The notes: generated by a model from the sequence alone, not told the origin. DNA of 64,000 bases from Candidatus Nitrosopumilus sp. (GCA_029864335.1 JAOTTS010000008.1:19834-83833), one strand, 5' to 3'. Shown: positions 26,550 to 35,474, counted from the stretch's first letter. Program-made: numbers and translations.

Positions 26550-27491
26550 TTAAAAAGTATCCAGTCCTTTGAAATCAATTTTCGCTGAAAAGCAATCATA
26601 ATTATTATCTTTGAATTGTTTTATTGTATTATCTAAATTTGATTTATCTGTTAAAGCAAAAATACATCCTCCTCCACCTGCACCTGTAATTTTTGCCCCA
26701 AAAGATCTATTATTGCCTATTTTGACCATGTCTCTTAATTTGTTGTTTGAAATCCCTATTTTTTCAAGATATTGTTGATTCTGAATGACTTTATTCCCTA
26801 TTTCTTTGATGTTGTTTTCTTTTAATTCCTTCAAAGCAGCCTCAATCAATTTGGATTCATTGTTACATAATGTGAAAAACTCTTCTTCATTTTTTTCTTT
26901 GAATTCCTTTACTCCTGCAACAATAGTTTCTGTTGAATGTTCAACGTTTGAATTTACAATTACTAAATGGAAATTAGGTTGAGATTCTATTGTAGTAAAT
27001 CCATTTTTTTTATCATACTCCATTATTCCACCATATGTACAAACAGTACAATCTGCCCCTGAGGTATTCTGAAAAATTGTTTTTTCAGCTTCAATTGCAA
27101 GTTTTAGGATTTCTTCTTTGGTTGTATCTACAAATAATCTAGAAATTGCTGCAGCTCCTGCAACACAACAAGCAGATGATGAGCCTAAACCTACACCTAA
27201 TGGAATATCTGATTCTACTATAATCTCAATTCCTGTATCATGATTTTTTATTATTTTATTTGCTAAATAATAAAATGGTTTTAGTGGAGAATTAATTTCC
27301 GAAAGTGATATGTTTTTCTCTAATTCCAATTTTCCGATGTTTGATTTGATAGAAATTTTCCTCTCTTTTGTTTTTTCTGCAGTAACTGTAATTCTTTTAT
27401 CAATTGCACAAAGAATAGCTTTGACTCCATAAACTACAAAATGTTCTCCAAAGAGAATTACTTTTCCTGGTGCAGAAGCTTTGGATTTCAA
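26550..27491 (-). CDS. mvk: Mevalonate kinase
   Basis: A 313-residue GHMP kinase: KASAPGKVILFGEHFVVYG at the N-terminus, the ATP loop PLGVGLGSSSACCVAG, and the C-terminal KITGAGGGGCIFAL. It makes 5-phosphomevalonate, the first committed phosphorylation in isoprenoid synthesis. It forms an operon-like run with rps2, eno and rpoN upstream and IPK downstream. Confidence 0.94.
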   Translation of the reverse strand: MKSKASAPGKVILFGEHFVVYGVKAILCAIDKRITVTAEKTKERKISIKSNIGKLELEKNISLSEINSPLKPFYYLANKIIKNHDTGIEIIVESDIPLGVGLGSSSACCVAGAAAISRLFVDTTKEEILKLAIEAEKTIFQNTSGADCTVCTYGGIMEYDKKNGFTTIESQPNFHLVIVNSNVEHSTETIVAGVKEFKEKNEEEFFTLCNNESKLIEAALKELKENNIKEIGNKVIQNQQYLEKIGISNNKLRDMVKIGNNRSFGAKITGAGGGGCIFALTDKSNLDNTIKQFKDNNYDCFSAKIDFKGLDTF

Positions 27492-27514
27492 GTAAATACT
27501 AAATTTTTATTGAA

Positions 27515-28138
27515 TTATTCGATTTCCTCTTCGATAATCTTTGTTTCAAAATCATCAATTTCATATTTCATTGATTCATCTTCCTTTAGTTCTCCTCTTT
27601 CAATGAGAACTTGACGTACAAGTAACCAGTAAACTGTAGCAAGGGCTTTTCTTCCTCTATTATTTGCAGGAATAATTACATCTAGATTTGATGTAATGTT
27701 ATCTGTATTTGCAATTCCTATGATTGGAATTCCTGCATTGGTTGCTTCAATAATGGCTTGTTCATCAACTTGAGGATCTGAAATTAAGACTAATTTTGGT
27801 TCAATATAATATGGTAATAATGGATTTGTCAGTGTTCCAGGCATAAATCTTCCAAGAAGTTTCTTTGAATTTAACATCTCACAGAATTTCTCAATTGGTG
27901 TTTCTGCATATTGTCTACCTGAGCATACTATGAGATTATCTGCTCCTAATCTGTTGATAAATTTGGCTGCAGTTTTAATTTTCTCCAATGTGATGTCCAA
28001 ATCAAGCATGTAAAGTCCTTCAGGACTGGCTTTGGTGATAAATGATTTCATGAATTTTGTCTTTACTTGAGTTCCTACTCTGATTCCAGTAGCTAGGATC
28101 TTCTTTTTAATGTCAGTTGCTTCTGCTTGTTGACTCAT
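27515..28138 (-). CDS. rps2: 30S ribosomal protein S2
   Basis: A 207-residue archaeal uS2: GIRVGTQVKTKFMKSFI, MLDLDITLEKIKTAAKFI, LIVCSGRQYAETPIEKF, and the C-terminal PANNRGRKALATVYWLLVRQ. It binds the 30S head-platform junction. It lies between enolase and mevalonate kinase, the usual archaeal context. Confidence 0.95.
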   Translation of the reverse strand: MSQQAEATDIKKKILATGIRVGTQVKTKFMKSFITKASPEGLYMLDLDITLEKIKTAAKFINRLGADNLIVCSGRQYAETPIEKFCEMLNSKKLLGRFMPGTLTNPLLPYYIEPKLVLISDPQVDEQAIIEATNAGIPIIGIANTDNITSNLDVIIPANNRGRKALATVYWLLVRQVLIERGELKEDESMKYEIDDFETKIIEEEIE

Positions 28139-28145
28139 GACGATT

Positions 28146-29384
28146 TTAAATCTCTACCATGCCGCGTATTAAATCATGCTCTGAGAGGCGTAATAACTCA
28201 TTTAATTTTGCCACTCTTTCTCCCCCTACCACTCCTACTTTGAGCATTTTTGACTTTGTAGCAAGACCAATGTGAGAAATCTGTGAATCAGTAGATTCCC
28301 CCGATCTATGTGATGTGATTAATTTAATATTATTTTGATTTGCAACGCTGGCAAATTCAAGTGCATCATAAAGACTACCTGCTTGGTTTACTTTGAGAAT
28401 TGCAGCATTACATGATTTTAAGCCAATTGCTTTTGTCAAAATGTCTTTGTTTGTGACTGTTAAATCATCTCCTGTAACTAATATGTCTGGGAATTTTGCT
28501 GTCAATTCTGCCATATCTGCAAATGCCTCTTCATGAACTGCATCCTCTGCATAAATCAATTTGAATTTTTCAATAATACCTGCTGCAAAATCTATTTGTT
28601 CTCCTAGTGAATTTTCGAATCCTGCTCTGTCATAAACATATTTTCCTTTTTCTTCATTCCATTGAGTTGACGATGCAAAATCTACTCCTAATGATACTTC
28701 TTTTCCTAACGTGAATCCTAAATTCTCACAAGCTTTTGCAGAAACTTCTAATGCTTTTATATTTTCTAATTTTGGTGCCCATCCTCCTTCATCCCCCCTT
28801 CCATTTGTAAAATGAGGATCTTCTTTTTCTAAAACACTACGTAGTTCTTTATGAACTAACAAATTTGTTTCGATTGCATCTTCAATTGTTTTTGAACCTA
28901 TAGCACAAATCAGGATCTCTTGAATGTCTGGAGTTCCAGGACCTGCATGTGCTCCGCCACCTAGAATATTTCCTATTGGAAATGGGAATTTGAATGATGA
29001 TTCTGATGATAATGTCTGAAACAATTTCTGACCTAAAGCTTTTGATGATGATTCCATTGATGCAATTGTAACTGCAAAAGCTAATGCTCCACCTATGTTT
29101 GAATAATTTGAAGAACTATCCAAACTTTTCAGAGTATGATGAATTTCTTTAAGATCTGAGGATTCTAACCCAATGAATTTTTGAGAACTTTCTTTTAGAA
29201 TTTTTAGGCTCTCTTCTGGTTTTCCATTGGGAAAACTAACTGCTTCATATTTTCCTACGCTGGCTCCTGAAGGTGCACAAACTCTACCTAGAAATTTTCC
29301 ATCAGATTCTACATCTACCTCAATAGTTTTTGTTCCTCTGCTATTGTATAGGATACGTCCTTCAATTGAGGAAATTTTGGACAA
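28146..29384 (-). CDS. eno: Enolase
   Basis: A 412-residue phosphopyruvate hydratase. It has VCAPSGASVGKYEAVSFPNG, NILGGGAHAGP, GDEGGWAP, VTGDDLTVTN, KVNQAGSLYDAL and TSHRSGESTDS, covering the metal Asp/Glu residues and catalytic Lys/His. It interconverts 2-phosphoglycerate and phosphoenolpyruvate. It lies within the conserved rpoN-eno-rps2-mvk run, with only 1 bp to rpoN and 7 bp to rps2. Confidence 0.95.
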   Translation of the reverse strand: MSKISSIEGRILYNSRGTKTIEVDVESDGKFLGRVCAPSGASVGKYEAVSFPNGKPEESLKILKESSQKFIGLESSDLKEIHHTLKSLDSSSNYSNIGGALAFAVTIASMESSSKALGQKLFQTLSSESSFKFPFPIGNILGGGAHAGPGTPDIQEILICAIGSKTIEDAIETNLLVHKELRSVLEKEDPHFTNGRGDEGGWAPKLENIKALEVSAKACENLGFTLGKEVSLGVDFASSTQWNEEKGKYVYDRAGFENSLGEQIDFAAGIIEKFKLIYAEDAVHEEAFADMAELTAKFPDILVTGDDLTVTNKDILTKAIGLKSCNAAILKVNQAGSLYDALEFASVANQNNIKLITSHRSGESTDSQISHIGLATKSKMLKVGVVGGERVAKLNELLRLSEHDLIRGMVEI

Positions 29385-29385
29385 G

Positions 29386-29622
29386 TTACTCTAACTCCGA
29401 TTGAACTTCTTGTTTTCTTCTTTGAATTGCTTCATAAAATGGAATTACTTGTTGAATTGTTTCAATAGTTGTCAAAAGCATTCTTCTGCAACAATATCTT
29501 TCAATTCCTAAAGCATCCAGAGTTTTTACTGGATCCTCTCCTGATTTAATTTTATTTTGATATTCCTCAAATTTGTCTGCAACTAAATTTCCACAAGTGA
29601 AACATCTAACAGGTATTAACAT
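29386..29622 (-). CDS. rpoN: RNA polymerase subunit N (Rpb10 homolog)
   Basis: A 78-residue subunit starting MLIPVRCFTCGNLVADKFEE, with the second zinc pair in ERYCCRRMLLT; CxxC and CC form the zinc site. I start at ATG 29622; a longer frame to 29658 adds an unlikely hydrophobic leader. It helps assemble the RpoD/L/N/P platform of the polymerase. tRNA-Leu lies just upstream on the opposite strand. Confidence 0.93.
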   Translation of the reverse strand: MLIPVRCFTCGNLVADKFEEYQNKIKSGEDPVKTLDALGIERYCCRRMLLTTIETIQQVIPFYEAIQRRKQEVQSELE

Positions 29623-29674
29623 ACGAACGAAAAAGTAATCAAGGATTATAAAAACCATACAAGGAAGTTCCTTT

Positions 29675-29759
29675 GCGGGCGTCGCCCAGCCTGGCCAAAG
29701 GCGCTAGCTTGAGGGGCTAGTCTCTTAGGAGTTCGTGGGTTCAAATCCCATCGCCCGCA
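29675..29759 (+). tRNA. tRNA-Leu (GAG)
   Basis: A class II tRNA of 85 nt. Acceptor GCGGGCG pairs with CGCCCGC; the anticodon arm is CTAGC-TTGAGGG-GCTAG with anticodon GAG. A 14-nt variable arm and the T arm GTGGGTTCAAATCCCAT follow, with discriminator A59. CCA is not encoded and there is no intron. Confidence 0.93.
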
Positions 29760-29774
29760 CTAGATTTTTGAAAA

Positions 29775-30389
29775 TTATTTTTCTAGTTTTTGTAAAGTTT
29801 TGATTAATTCACTACGTCTTTTCTCTTCTGTAATTGCTGATCTAACATCTTCTACTAGAATTCTATTGACATCTATTTTTCTTCTAGCCTCTTTGACTAC
29901 TTTGTCATATAATGAAAAAGTGTACAAATTCAGATACAAATTCTCCATTACATCAAATATTCTTGTAGCTTCATCTATTTGCCCAATTCGAATTTTGTCA
30001 AATACCATTCGTTTTAGTTCTCCAACACAATCAAGTAATCCTAATACGTATGATTCTGGCATTACTGATAATTTTTTATCAGAAGGGATTTCTTTTTTTT
30101 CAACAATTGCAATAAGACATACTGCTTCTACAAATTCTTGTTCTGGAGTAATTAGATATCTTTCAAGACTGCCAGTTGCTTTTTTCTTGTATTTTTTTAA
30201 GAGAATGTCTGCTTGTTTTAAATTATTTTTTCCTACCTCAAGTTCTCCTTTGTGAACGGCGATAATTGATTTGCTACAGAGAATGATGATTTCTCTTGTA
30301 TTTTTTAATAAGAACTCTCTCGAGTCCTGAACGTCCCCTAAAGATTTTGAAATTTTATTTAATGATATTTTAACATTCTTTAAAGTCAT
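29775..30389 (-). CDS. Translin-family protein
   Basis: A 204-residue all-helical protein with the translin layout: QDSREFLLKNTREIIILCSK, then FVEAVCLIAIVEKKEIPS, YVLGLLDCVGELKRMVFDKI, and FDVMENLYLNLYTFSLYDK. Translins form ring-like octamers that bind or cut RNA and single-stranded DNA. The archaeal role is not established. The gene converges on tRNA-Leu. Confidence 0.8.
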   Translation of the reverse strand: MTLKNVKISLNKISKSLGDVQDSREFLLKNTREIIILCSKSIIAVHKGELEVGKNNLKQADILLKKYKKKATGSLERYLITPEQEFVEAVCLIAIVEKKEIPSDKKLSVMPESYVLGLLDCVGELKRMVFDKIRIGQIDEATRIFDVMENLYLNLYTFSLYDKVVKEARRKIDVNRILVEDVRSAITEEKRRSELIKTLQKLEK

Positions 30390-30471
30390 GCTAAAAATAT
30401 CTGAAAACTAGGATAAAGCCGTTTGCTAAACTCTTAGGGTGTACTCAAAATCTATTTCCAAAATAAGGCTT

Positions 30472-30912
30472 TTAGCCTTGAAATTTTGATTTACAATTAC
30501 TGCAATAACCTGATAATTCAAAACTACTTTTTAGAATCAGATATTTTGACTTTCTAGCAGCCTTTACCTGAATCTCTTTTAGTGAATCTTCATCAATATC
30601 GTCTATTTTTCCACAGTTCATGCATACTATATTGATGTGTTCATCTGTATGAGCATCAAATCTTGCTTCTCCTTCTACATCCATTTCATTTACTAGTTTT
30701 TTCTCTTTTAGAAGATCAAGTGTCTTGTATACTGTTGACAGACTTACCATGGGGTATCTTTTTCTTATAACTTTATGAATAAGTTCTGCACTAGGATGAT
30801 CTTCAGTTTTTAGTAGATAATTCACTATTGCAATTCTTTGAGGTGTGATTCTAAATCCTTCATCCCTTAATGATGCGACGATCTGTTCTATCTGCTGCAT
30901 GTCATTATTCAC
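30472..30912 (-). CDS. Fur/PerR-family metal-dependent repressor
   Basis: A 146-residue protein: an N-terminal winged helix (RDEGFRITPQRIAIVNYLLK, then MVSLSTVYKTLDLLKEKKLV) and a metal-binding dimerisation half with ARFDAHTDEHINIVCMNCG and GYCSNCKSKF. The Cys-x2-Cys pairs form the structural zinc site. The start is GTG 30912 or ATG 30900. It is divergent from a cluster of tiny zinc-ribbon genes across a perfect palindrome (30952-30982) that is probably its operator. Whether it senses iron, zinc or peroxide cannot be told. Confidence 0.88.
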   Translation of the reverse strand: MNNDMQQIEQIVASLRDEGFRITPQRIAIVNYLLKTEDHPSAELIHKVIRKRYPMVSLSTVYKTLDLLKEKKLVNEMDVEGEARFDAHTDEHINIVCMNCGKIDDIDEDSLKEIQVKAARKSKYLILKSSFELSGYCSNCKSKFQG

Positions 30913-30933
30913 ATATTCTACTATTTAATATCT

Positions 30934-30993
30934 ATTCCTTATTGATAACTATTCCTAATTAATAATAACACTTAATTAGGAACCATTCCTAAT
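30934..30993. promoter_or_regulatory. Palindromic operator between the fur-like gene and the zinc-ribbon cluster
   Basis: A perfect inverted repeat with 11-bp arms, TTCCTAATTAA (30952-30962) and TTAATTAGGAA (30972-30982), spaced by 9 bp. Extra half-sites ATTCCTTAT (30934-30942) and ATTCCTAAT (30985-30993) share the core. The right arm overlaps the expected TATA position of the gene starting at 31001. The position fits autoregulation by the divergent Fur-family repressor; this is inferred. Confidence 0.65.
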
Positions 30994-31000
30994 AATATAC

Positions 31001-31171
31001 ATGCAAATACAGACAATTCAGGATAAGCAATCAGAATTAAACAAAAAAACTGTAAACAACGCAATTAGGATTTGTGTTAATTGTGGTAACATAGCTGTCA
31101 AAATACAAAATCATGGTATATTTTGTAAAGATTGTGGCTCATTTTTTGATTTGGAGGAAAAAAATGAGTGA
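31001..31171 (+). CDS. Small zinc-ribbon protein (56 residues)
   Basis: The frame from ATG 31001 to TGA 31171 carries a classic zinc ribbon, RICVNCGNIAVKIQNHGIFC followed by KDCGSFFDLEE (CxxC-x14-CxxC). It is the first of four tiny overlapping genes. The next start (31164) overlaps its end by 8 bp, implying coupled translation. It lies immediately downstream of the palindromic operator. Function unknown; such ribbons usually bind nucleic acid or protein. Confidence 0.75.
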   Translation: MQIQTIQDKQSELNKKTVNNAIRICVNCGNIAVKIQNHGIFCKDCGSFFDLEEKNE

Positions 31172-31337
31172 TAATTCCTGCAGAAGTATATGTGGATACT
31201 ATGATATAAAGTCTGAACATAGAAATTTGCAAAATAACATATTCAGAAAGTATTGCTCTGTATGTAATCTTGAATTGATTTCAAGATATTCTAGTTGTCC
31301 TTGTTGTCACAAATCATTTGGAAGTAGTGGAAAATAA
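31164..31337 (+). CDS. Small double-zinc-knuckle protein (57 residues)
   Basis: MSDNSCRSICGYYDI begins at ATG 31164, preceded by a good ribosome-binding sequence GGAGG at 31154-31158. That decides this start over a longer frame from 31113. Cysteine pairs are at CRSIC, YCSVCNLEL and SCPCCHKSF. The order (Cys-x3-Cys, then CxxC, then CxCC) is shared with the next gene, so the two look like paralogues. The stop overlaps the next start (TAATG). Confidence 0.72.
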   Translation: MSDNSCRSICGYYDIKSEHRNLQNNIFRKYCSVCNLELISRYSSCPCCHKSFGSSGK

Positions 31338-31516
31338 TGGGATATGTCTGTAAAGGCGTATGTGATAGTCTTAAAGGAGAAAAAATCCCAAATGGTTCCA
31401 AATATGGATATGGACAAAAGAGATGCACCCTGTGCAGTATTTTTATGACTGTTTCTGGTTTTCGTTGTCCTTGCTGTAGTGCTCTTTTGAGGACAAAATC
31501 AAGGGGTAGAAAATAA
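31337..31516 (+). CDS. Small zinc-finger protein (59 residues)
   Basis: ATG 31337 to TAA 31516: MGYVCKGVCDSLKG, GYGQKRCTLCSIFMTVSGFR, CPCCSALLRTKSRGRK. This matches a recurrent thaumarchaeal pattern: a C-x3-C knuckle, then RCxxC, then CPCC followed by LRTK and a basic tail. It is probably nucleic-acid-binding by its basic tail and knuckles. It overlaps both neighbours by one base, so the four genes are translationally coupled. Confidence 0.72.
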   Translation: MGYVCKGVCDSLKGEKIPNGSKYGYGQKRCTLCSIFMTVSGFRCPCCSALLRTKSRGRK

Positions 31517-31659
31517 TGTCCAAAAGAGTTACAATAGTTCTTGAAGATGCTATGATAAAGAAACTACGTGAAAGACAGGTAAAATTGATCAAGGAATCTG
31601 TAGGATCTGTAAGTTTCTCTAGCGTTGTAAATGAAGCATTACGTCAACATTTCAAATAA
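31516..31659 (+). CDS. Ribbon-helix-helix DNA-binding protein (47 residues)
   Basis: MSKRVTIVLEDAMIKKLRER followed by a Lys-rich helix and FSSVVNEALRQHF: a beta strand then two helices, the CopG/Arc layout. Last of the four-gene cluster; ATG overlaps the previous stop (TAATG at 31514-31518). It is likely a transcriptional regulator, possibly of its own operon. Confidence 0.72.
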   Translation: MSKRVTIVLEDAMIKKLRERQVKLIKESVGSVSFSSVVNEALRQHFK

Positions 31660-31754
31660 TTTTAGTCATCTGTTTTCACATCTAATTTAGTGATATTTTA
31701 GACATATTTCGTACTTTCAAAGCTCTTATTTTGGATATGATTTTCATTTATCGT

Positions 31755-32402
31755 ATGGAAATTACTGTAGATCAAATGTACCAAATTGAAAATAAAGGTC
31801 ATGATATGGGATTTTTAAAAAAATTCATGATGGAAAATGCTGGAGCTGCATCCGTTAGAAGATTAGTTGACAAACTTGGTGATGTAGAATCTAAAAATAT
31901 TTTGATTTTTGTAGGGTTGGGAAATAACGGTGGTGATGGTTTGGTGATGGCAAGACATTTAGCTGGTTATGGTGCAAATGTTACGGTCATGCTTCTTGGC
32001 ACTCCTGAGAAAATCAAAACTGAAGAGAGCAATTGGAATTGGTCCATATTACAGAAAATGTCTTCTGTAAAATTGATGACTGGTGATTCTTTTAATTTTG
32101 ATTTTAAACCAGATGTTATAGTAGATGGTATTTTGGGAACTGGTATTTCTGGAGAAATTAGAGAACCATATGCATCTGCAATTAGTTTCATTAATGAAAC
32201 AGACTGTTATAAATTTGCAGTTGATGTCCCATCTGGATTAGATCCTCAAACAGGTGAAACTGCAAATATTTGTACAAAATGTGACATGACAGTCACCTTT
32301 CATAAAATGAAACAAGGAATTCCTAAGAGAAAAGATTTGACAGGTGAATTGTTTGCAGAAAAAATTGGAATTCCTCCAGAAGCTGAAGAGGGTATCTTAT
32401 GA
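31755..32402 (+). CDS. NAD(P)H-hydrate epimerase (YjeF N-terminal domain)
   Basis: About 215 residues from ATG 31755 (MEITVDQMYQIENKGHDMG); the longer frame to 31731 has no support. It shows GLGNNGGDGLVMARHL, DVIVDGILGTGISGEIREP and FAVDVPSGLDPQTGE, the full signature of NADHX epimerases that repair hydrated nicotinamide cofactors. The kinase/dehydratase half usually fused in bacteria is absent. It overlaps the MBL gene by 4 bp. Confidence 0.88.
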   Translation: MEITVDQMYQIENKGHDMGFLKKFMMENAGAASVRRLVDKLGDVESKNILIFVGLGNNGGDGLVMARHLAGYGANVTVMLLGTPEKIKTEESNWNWSILQKMSSVKLMTGDSFNFDFKPDVIVDGILGTGISGEIREPYASAISFINETDCYKFAVDVPSGLDPQTGETANICTKCDMTVTFHKMKQGIPKRKDLTGELFAEKIGIPPEAEEGIL

Positions 32403-33007
32403 AAGTTCATCAAATCCAAGTTGGAAATATGCAAAATTTCACTTACATTGTAGAAGATGAAGATACAAGCGAGGCAATAATTATTGATCCATCTTGGGAG
32501 CTAGTGGAATTAGAAATGATCATAAAAAGAAATGATCTGAAAATCAAATACATTGTAAATACTCATCATCATTTTGATCATACTCTGGGAAATGAAGCAA
32601 TATCTGAGTCAACTAAAGCTCCAATCATTCAACATAAATATTCTGAATTGAAGCATGATATTACTGTAAAAGATGGTGATTTTATAGAATTTGGCAATTC
32701 AAAATTAAAAGTACTTCATACTCCGGGCCACTCTAAAGATAGCATATGTCTTATAGGTGATGGCAAAATTTTTTCAGGAGATACATTATTTGTTGGAAAT
32801 TGCGGAAGAATTGATTTACCTGGAGGTAGTGCAAAGGAGCTATACCACAGTCTGTTTGATGTTCTGTATTCATTAGATAATAATTTGGTATTGTATTCTG
32901 GTCATAATTATGGCTCTTCTGAAGTATCTACTATTGGACAAGAAAAGATTACAAATCACGTTATGCAAAAACGAACAGAACAACAATTTGTTGAAATGAT
33001 GGGCTAG
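32399..33007 (+). CDS. Metallo-beta-lactamase-fold hydrolase (glyoxalase II-like)
   Basis: A 202-residue MBL protein with NTHHHFDHTLGNEAI (HxHxDH zinc motif), HTPGHSKDSICLIG, FSGDTLFVGNCGRIDLPGG, and the final SGHNYGSSE histidine. This is the glyoxalase II/persulfide-dioxygenase-like layout, though the extended thioester-binding C-terminus is missing. Overlaps the epimerase start-stop (ATGA), so they form an operon. Confidence 0.83.
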   Translation: MKVHQIQVGNMQNFTYIVEDEDTSEAIIIDPSWELVELEMIIKRNDLKIKYIVNTHHHFDHTLGNEAISESTKAPIIQHKYSELKHDITVKDGDFIEFGNSKLKVLHTPGHSKDSICLIGDGKIFSGDTLFVGNCGRIDLPGGSAKELYHSLFDVLYSLDNNLVLYSGHNYGSSEVSTIGQEKITNHVMQKRTEQQFVEMMG

Positions 33008-33014
33008 TGATTTC

Positions 33015-34079
33015 TTGGAAAATTTTCAACTACATGGGAATATAGATCACGCCAATAATTTTATTGAAACTATGAAATCAGGGAGATTTCTTTTTTCATT
33101 TATCATATCATATACTGAAACTTGTGAAATTCCTGGAATCACTTTTGCGGGTGCAGATATGAACTCCATTCAATTTACGCCACCAGCTGATGCAGAATAT
33201 CTTCACTACGGATATTGTAAAACTATAGATAAAATCCCAATGACTCCAGATGGAAAACCTACCCCTGGCTTACTTACCAAAACTGCATTAGAATCTTCTA
33301 GTATTCCACATTTGACTATTAATGCTGGCAGTAAAGTTTTACCACAATTGCCATTTATTGAAACTGGTTTGCCATTTGGGAAAAATATTTCTACTAATGA
33401 TGCGATGACTGATTCTCAAGTATCTCATGCTGTAGATTATGGTAGAATAGTTGGGAGGAGTTTAGCATCGCTTACTGATTGCCTAGTGATTGGTGAGAGC
33501 ATTCCTGGAGGAACTACAACTGCATTGGCTGTATTAAGAGGATTGGGTTTTGATGCTAAAGTCAGTTCTAGTATCCCAAATAACCCTGTAGAGTTGAAAA
33601 ATCAAATTGTTGATTCTGCACTCAAACGAATTGATTCTAATCATCCTTACAGTATTGTAGCAAAAGTAGGTGACCCCATGATTCCTTTTGTTGCTGGAAT
33701 GTTAAATTCTGCAGCTGACGTTTCTAAGGTTATGCTTGCAGGCGGAACTCAGATGATGGCAGTATTAGCATTTGCATCCAAAATTGGATTCAATAAAGAA
33801 AATACTGTAATTGGAACCACTTCATACATTACAAATGATGAAAGTGCAAATTTTACGAATCTGGTTGAAAAAATTGCTGACGTACCTGCAATTTCTATAA
33901 ATCCTGGTTTAGAAAATTCTAGATATTCTGGTCTAAAGGCATTTTCAGAAGGATTTGCAAAAGAAGGGGTAGGTGCTGGTGGAAGCATAATTTCCTCCAT
34001 GATAAAAACTGGAAATGATTCTACAAAATATTTAGACTTGGTGGAAAAAGAATATCGTCGATTATTTACTTCACTATAA
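33015..34079 (+). CDS. cobT: CobT-like nicotinate-nucleotide:benzimidazole phosphoribosyltransferase
   Basis: A 354-residue protein of the archaeal CobT group: LVIGESIPGGTTTALAVLRG, IVAKVGDPMIPFVAGML and EGFAKEGVGAGGSII. It activates the lower ligand base of cobalamin. Thaumarchaea make cobalamin, so the role fits. The first in-frame start is TTG 33015, seven bases after the MBL stop, which suggests the same operon; the start is uncertain. Confidence 0.85.
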   Translation: MENFQLHGNIDHANNFIETMKSGRFLFSFIISYTETCEIPGITFAGADMNSIQFTPPADAEYLHYGYCKTIDKIPMTPDGKPTPGLLTKTALESSSIPHLTINAGSKVLPQLPFIETGLPFGKNISTNDAMTDSQVSHAVDYGRIVGRSLASLTDCLVIGESIPGGTTTALAVLRGLGFDAKVSSSIPNNPVELKNQIVDSALKRIDSNHPYSIVAKVGDPMIPFVAGMLNSAADVSKVMLAGGTQMMAVLAFASKIGFNKENTVIGTTSYITNDESANFTNLVEKIADVPAISINPGLENSRYSGLKAFSEGFAKEGVGAGGSIISSMIKTGNDSTKYLDLVEKEYRRLFTSL

Positions 34080-34208
34080 CTGATATTGCCAAATTTCTAA
34101 GATATTCTGTGAATCTATATCTTTTTCAAGTGCCACATAATAGAATGATAATTATATTGGAATTATTTCTGAAAATTGGGGTTTTTAACTGATAAGCCTA
34201 TTTTTTGA

Positions 34209-34781
34209 TTATTGCGTTGAAGAGCTTTCATCTTTTGCAGTTTCTTCAGCAGTGACCTCTACTGCAGGTTCCTTTGGTTTTGTTTTCTCCAACATTTCTG
34301 GGATTTTAGATTCTGGTGTAAAATGAATATTATCTTCTTCTGCAACCGTTACGGTATATGATGGGATGTCTACTTTTCTTTCACCAATCATAATGTGACC
34401 GTGAATAACTGCTTGTCTTGCTTGATATGGTGTCTTAAATCCTAATTTCTTTGTAACAATGGTTTGTAATCTGCGTGAAAGTAAATCATTAGCATTTAGA
34501 TTAAGTACATCATCCAATGTTGCATCACTACTTACTAATCCAATCCTTGCAAGAGATTTCATTAGAATTGGTTCTTTCTCTTCTCTAATCTCTTGTCTTA
34601 ATGCAAGTAATGATCTTGCTTGGTGTCTTACACGCGATAATTCTGTATGTGCTTTCCATAATTCTCTTTTTGTTCTTAATCCAAACGTACCGAGAGTTTT
34701 GAGCTCTTCCATTTTTAACTCATAATTGAGTGGTCTCTTGGGTTTTCTCCAAACTCTTCGTGGGTATTTTGGATCTCCCAT
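34209..34781 (-). CDS. rps4: 30S ribosomal protein S4
   Basis: A 190-residue archaeal uS4: MGDPKYPRRVWRKPKRPLNY, RTKRELWKAHTELSRVRHQA, RRLQTIVTKKLGFKTPYQAR and the S4 domain AVIHGHIMIGERKVDIPSYT. The C-terminus carries a Glu/Ala-rich tail. Separated by 9 bp from rps13 on the same strand. Confidence 0.95.
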   Translation of the reverse strand: MGDPKYPRRVWRKPKRPLNYELKMEELKTLGTFGLRTKRELWKAHTELSRVRHQARSLLALRQEIREEKEPILMKSLARIGLVSSDATLDDVLNLNANDLLSRRLQTIVTKKLGFKTPYQARQAVIHGHIMIGERKVDIPSYTVTVAEEDNIHFTPESKIPEMLEKTKPKEPAVEVTAEETAKDESSSTQ

Positions 34782-34790
34782 TCAAAACAC

Positions 34791-35351
34791 CTATTCCGAT
34801 TTCTCCGGTGCTGCTTCTGCTGCTGGAGCTGTTGCTTCTGCTGCTGGAGCTGTTGCTTCTGCTGCTGGAGCTCCTGCGCTTCCCTTCTTTACTGGTGCTA
34901 CCATTCCTCCTTTTGCTACTCCTACTGCTCCGCCTTTTCTACCCGATGTTCGAGTTCTTTGTCCTCTAACTTTAAGACCGCTAAGATGACGATAACCTCT
35001 CCAACTTGCAGTTATTCTTTCTCTCTCAATATCATTTCTTAATGTAAACGGAATATCTGATGTCAGCAAATGTAAATCTGCTCCGGTTTCAATATCTTTT
35101 CTTCTATTCAGAAACCATGTTGGGAAATTTCCTCCGACGGGATCTGTGATTAATTTTTCGATTGCCTGGACATTCTCTTCAGTAAGATTTCCGATGTTGG
35201 AATTTGTGCTAATTTTTAGTGTGTCTAGAATTGCCGTGGCAAAATTATGTCCTATTCCTTTTATCTGGGTCAATCCTATAAGCATTTTTCGCTCTCCTGG
35301 AATGTCATTACCCACAATCCTTACAATGTGTCTATATTCTTGAGTACTCAA
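34791..35351 (-). CDS. rps13: 30S ribosomal protein S13 with Ala-Pro-rich tail
   Basis: A 186-residue uS13: [36 protein letters not shown] helix-hairpin, and [20 protein letters not shown] at the ribosome-binding end. The C-terminal 30 residues are tandem [16 protein letters not shown], encoded by near-perfect DNA repeats at about 34806-34870, and end acidic. Such tails vary among thaumarchaea and may be disordered. Confidence 0.94.
   Translation of the reverse strand: MSTQEYRHIVRIVGNDIPGERKMLIGLTQIKGIGHNFATAILDTLKISTNSNIGNLTEENVQAIEKLITDPVGGNFPTWFLNRRKDIETGADLHLLTSDIPFTLRNDIERERITASWRGYRHLSGLKVRGQRTRTSGRKGGAVGVAKGGMVAPVKKGSAGAPAAEATAPAAEATAPAAEAAPEKSE
34806..34872 (-). repeat. Tandem repeat encoding the S13 tail
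   Basis: About three near-identical 24-bp units (forward strand core GCTGCTGGAGCTGTTGCTTC) encode repeated AEATAPAA in S13. In-phase length variation between strains is expected. Confidence 0.75.
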
Positions 35352-35474
35352 GTATTCAAAAATTCAAAGAAACCCCGATAAAAACCATGCTAGGCACCAA
35401 ATTGAATGATTTTTCAATATTTTTTAGATATAGATTAGTTTCAAGGCTTTATTTTGATATATTTTTGATTCAAA

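Noticed and set aside
34726..34989. Ala/Leu-rich plus-strand frames opposite rps13
   Set aside because: They are produced by the tandem repeats coding for the S13 tail.
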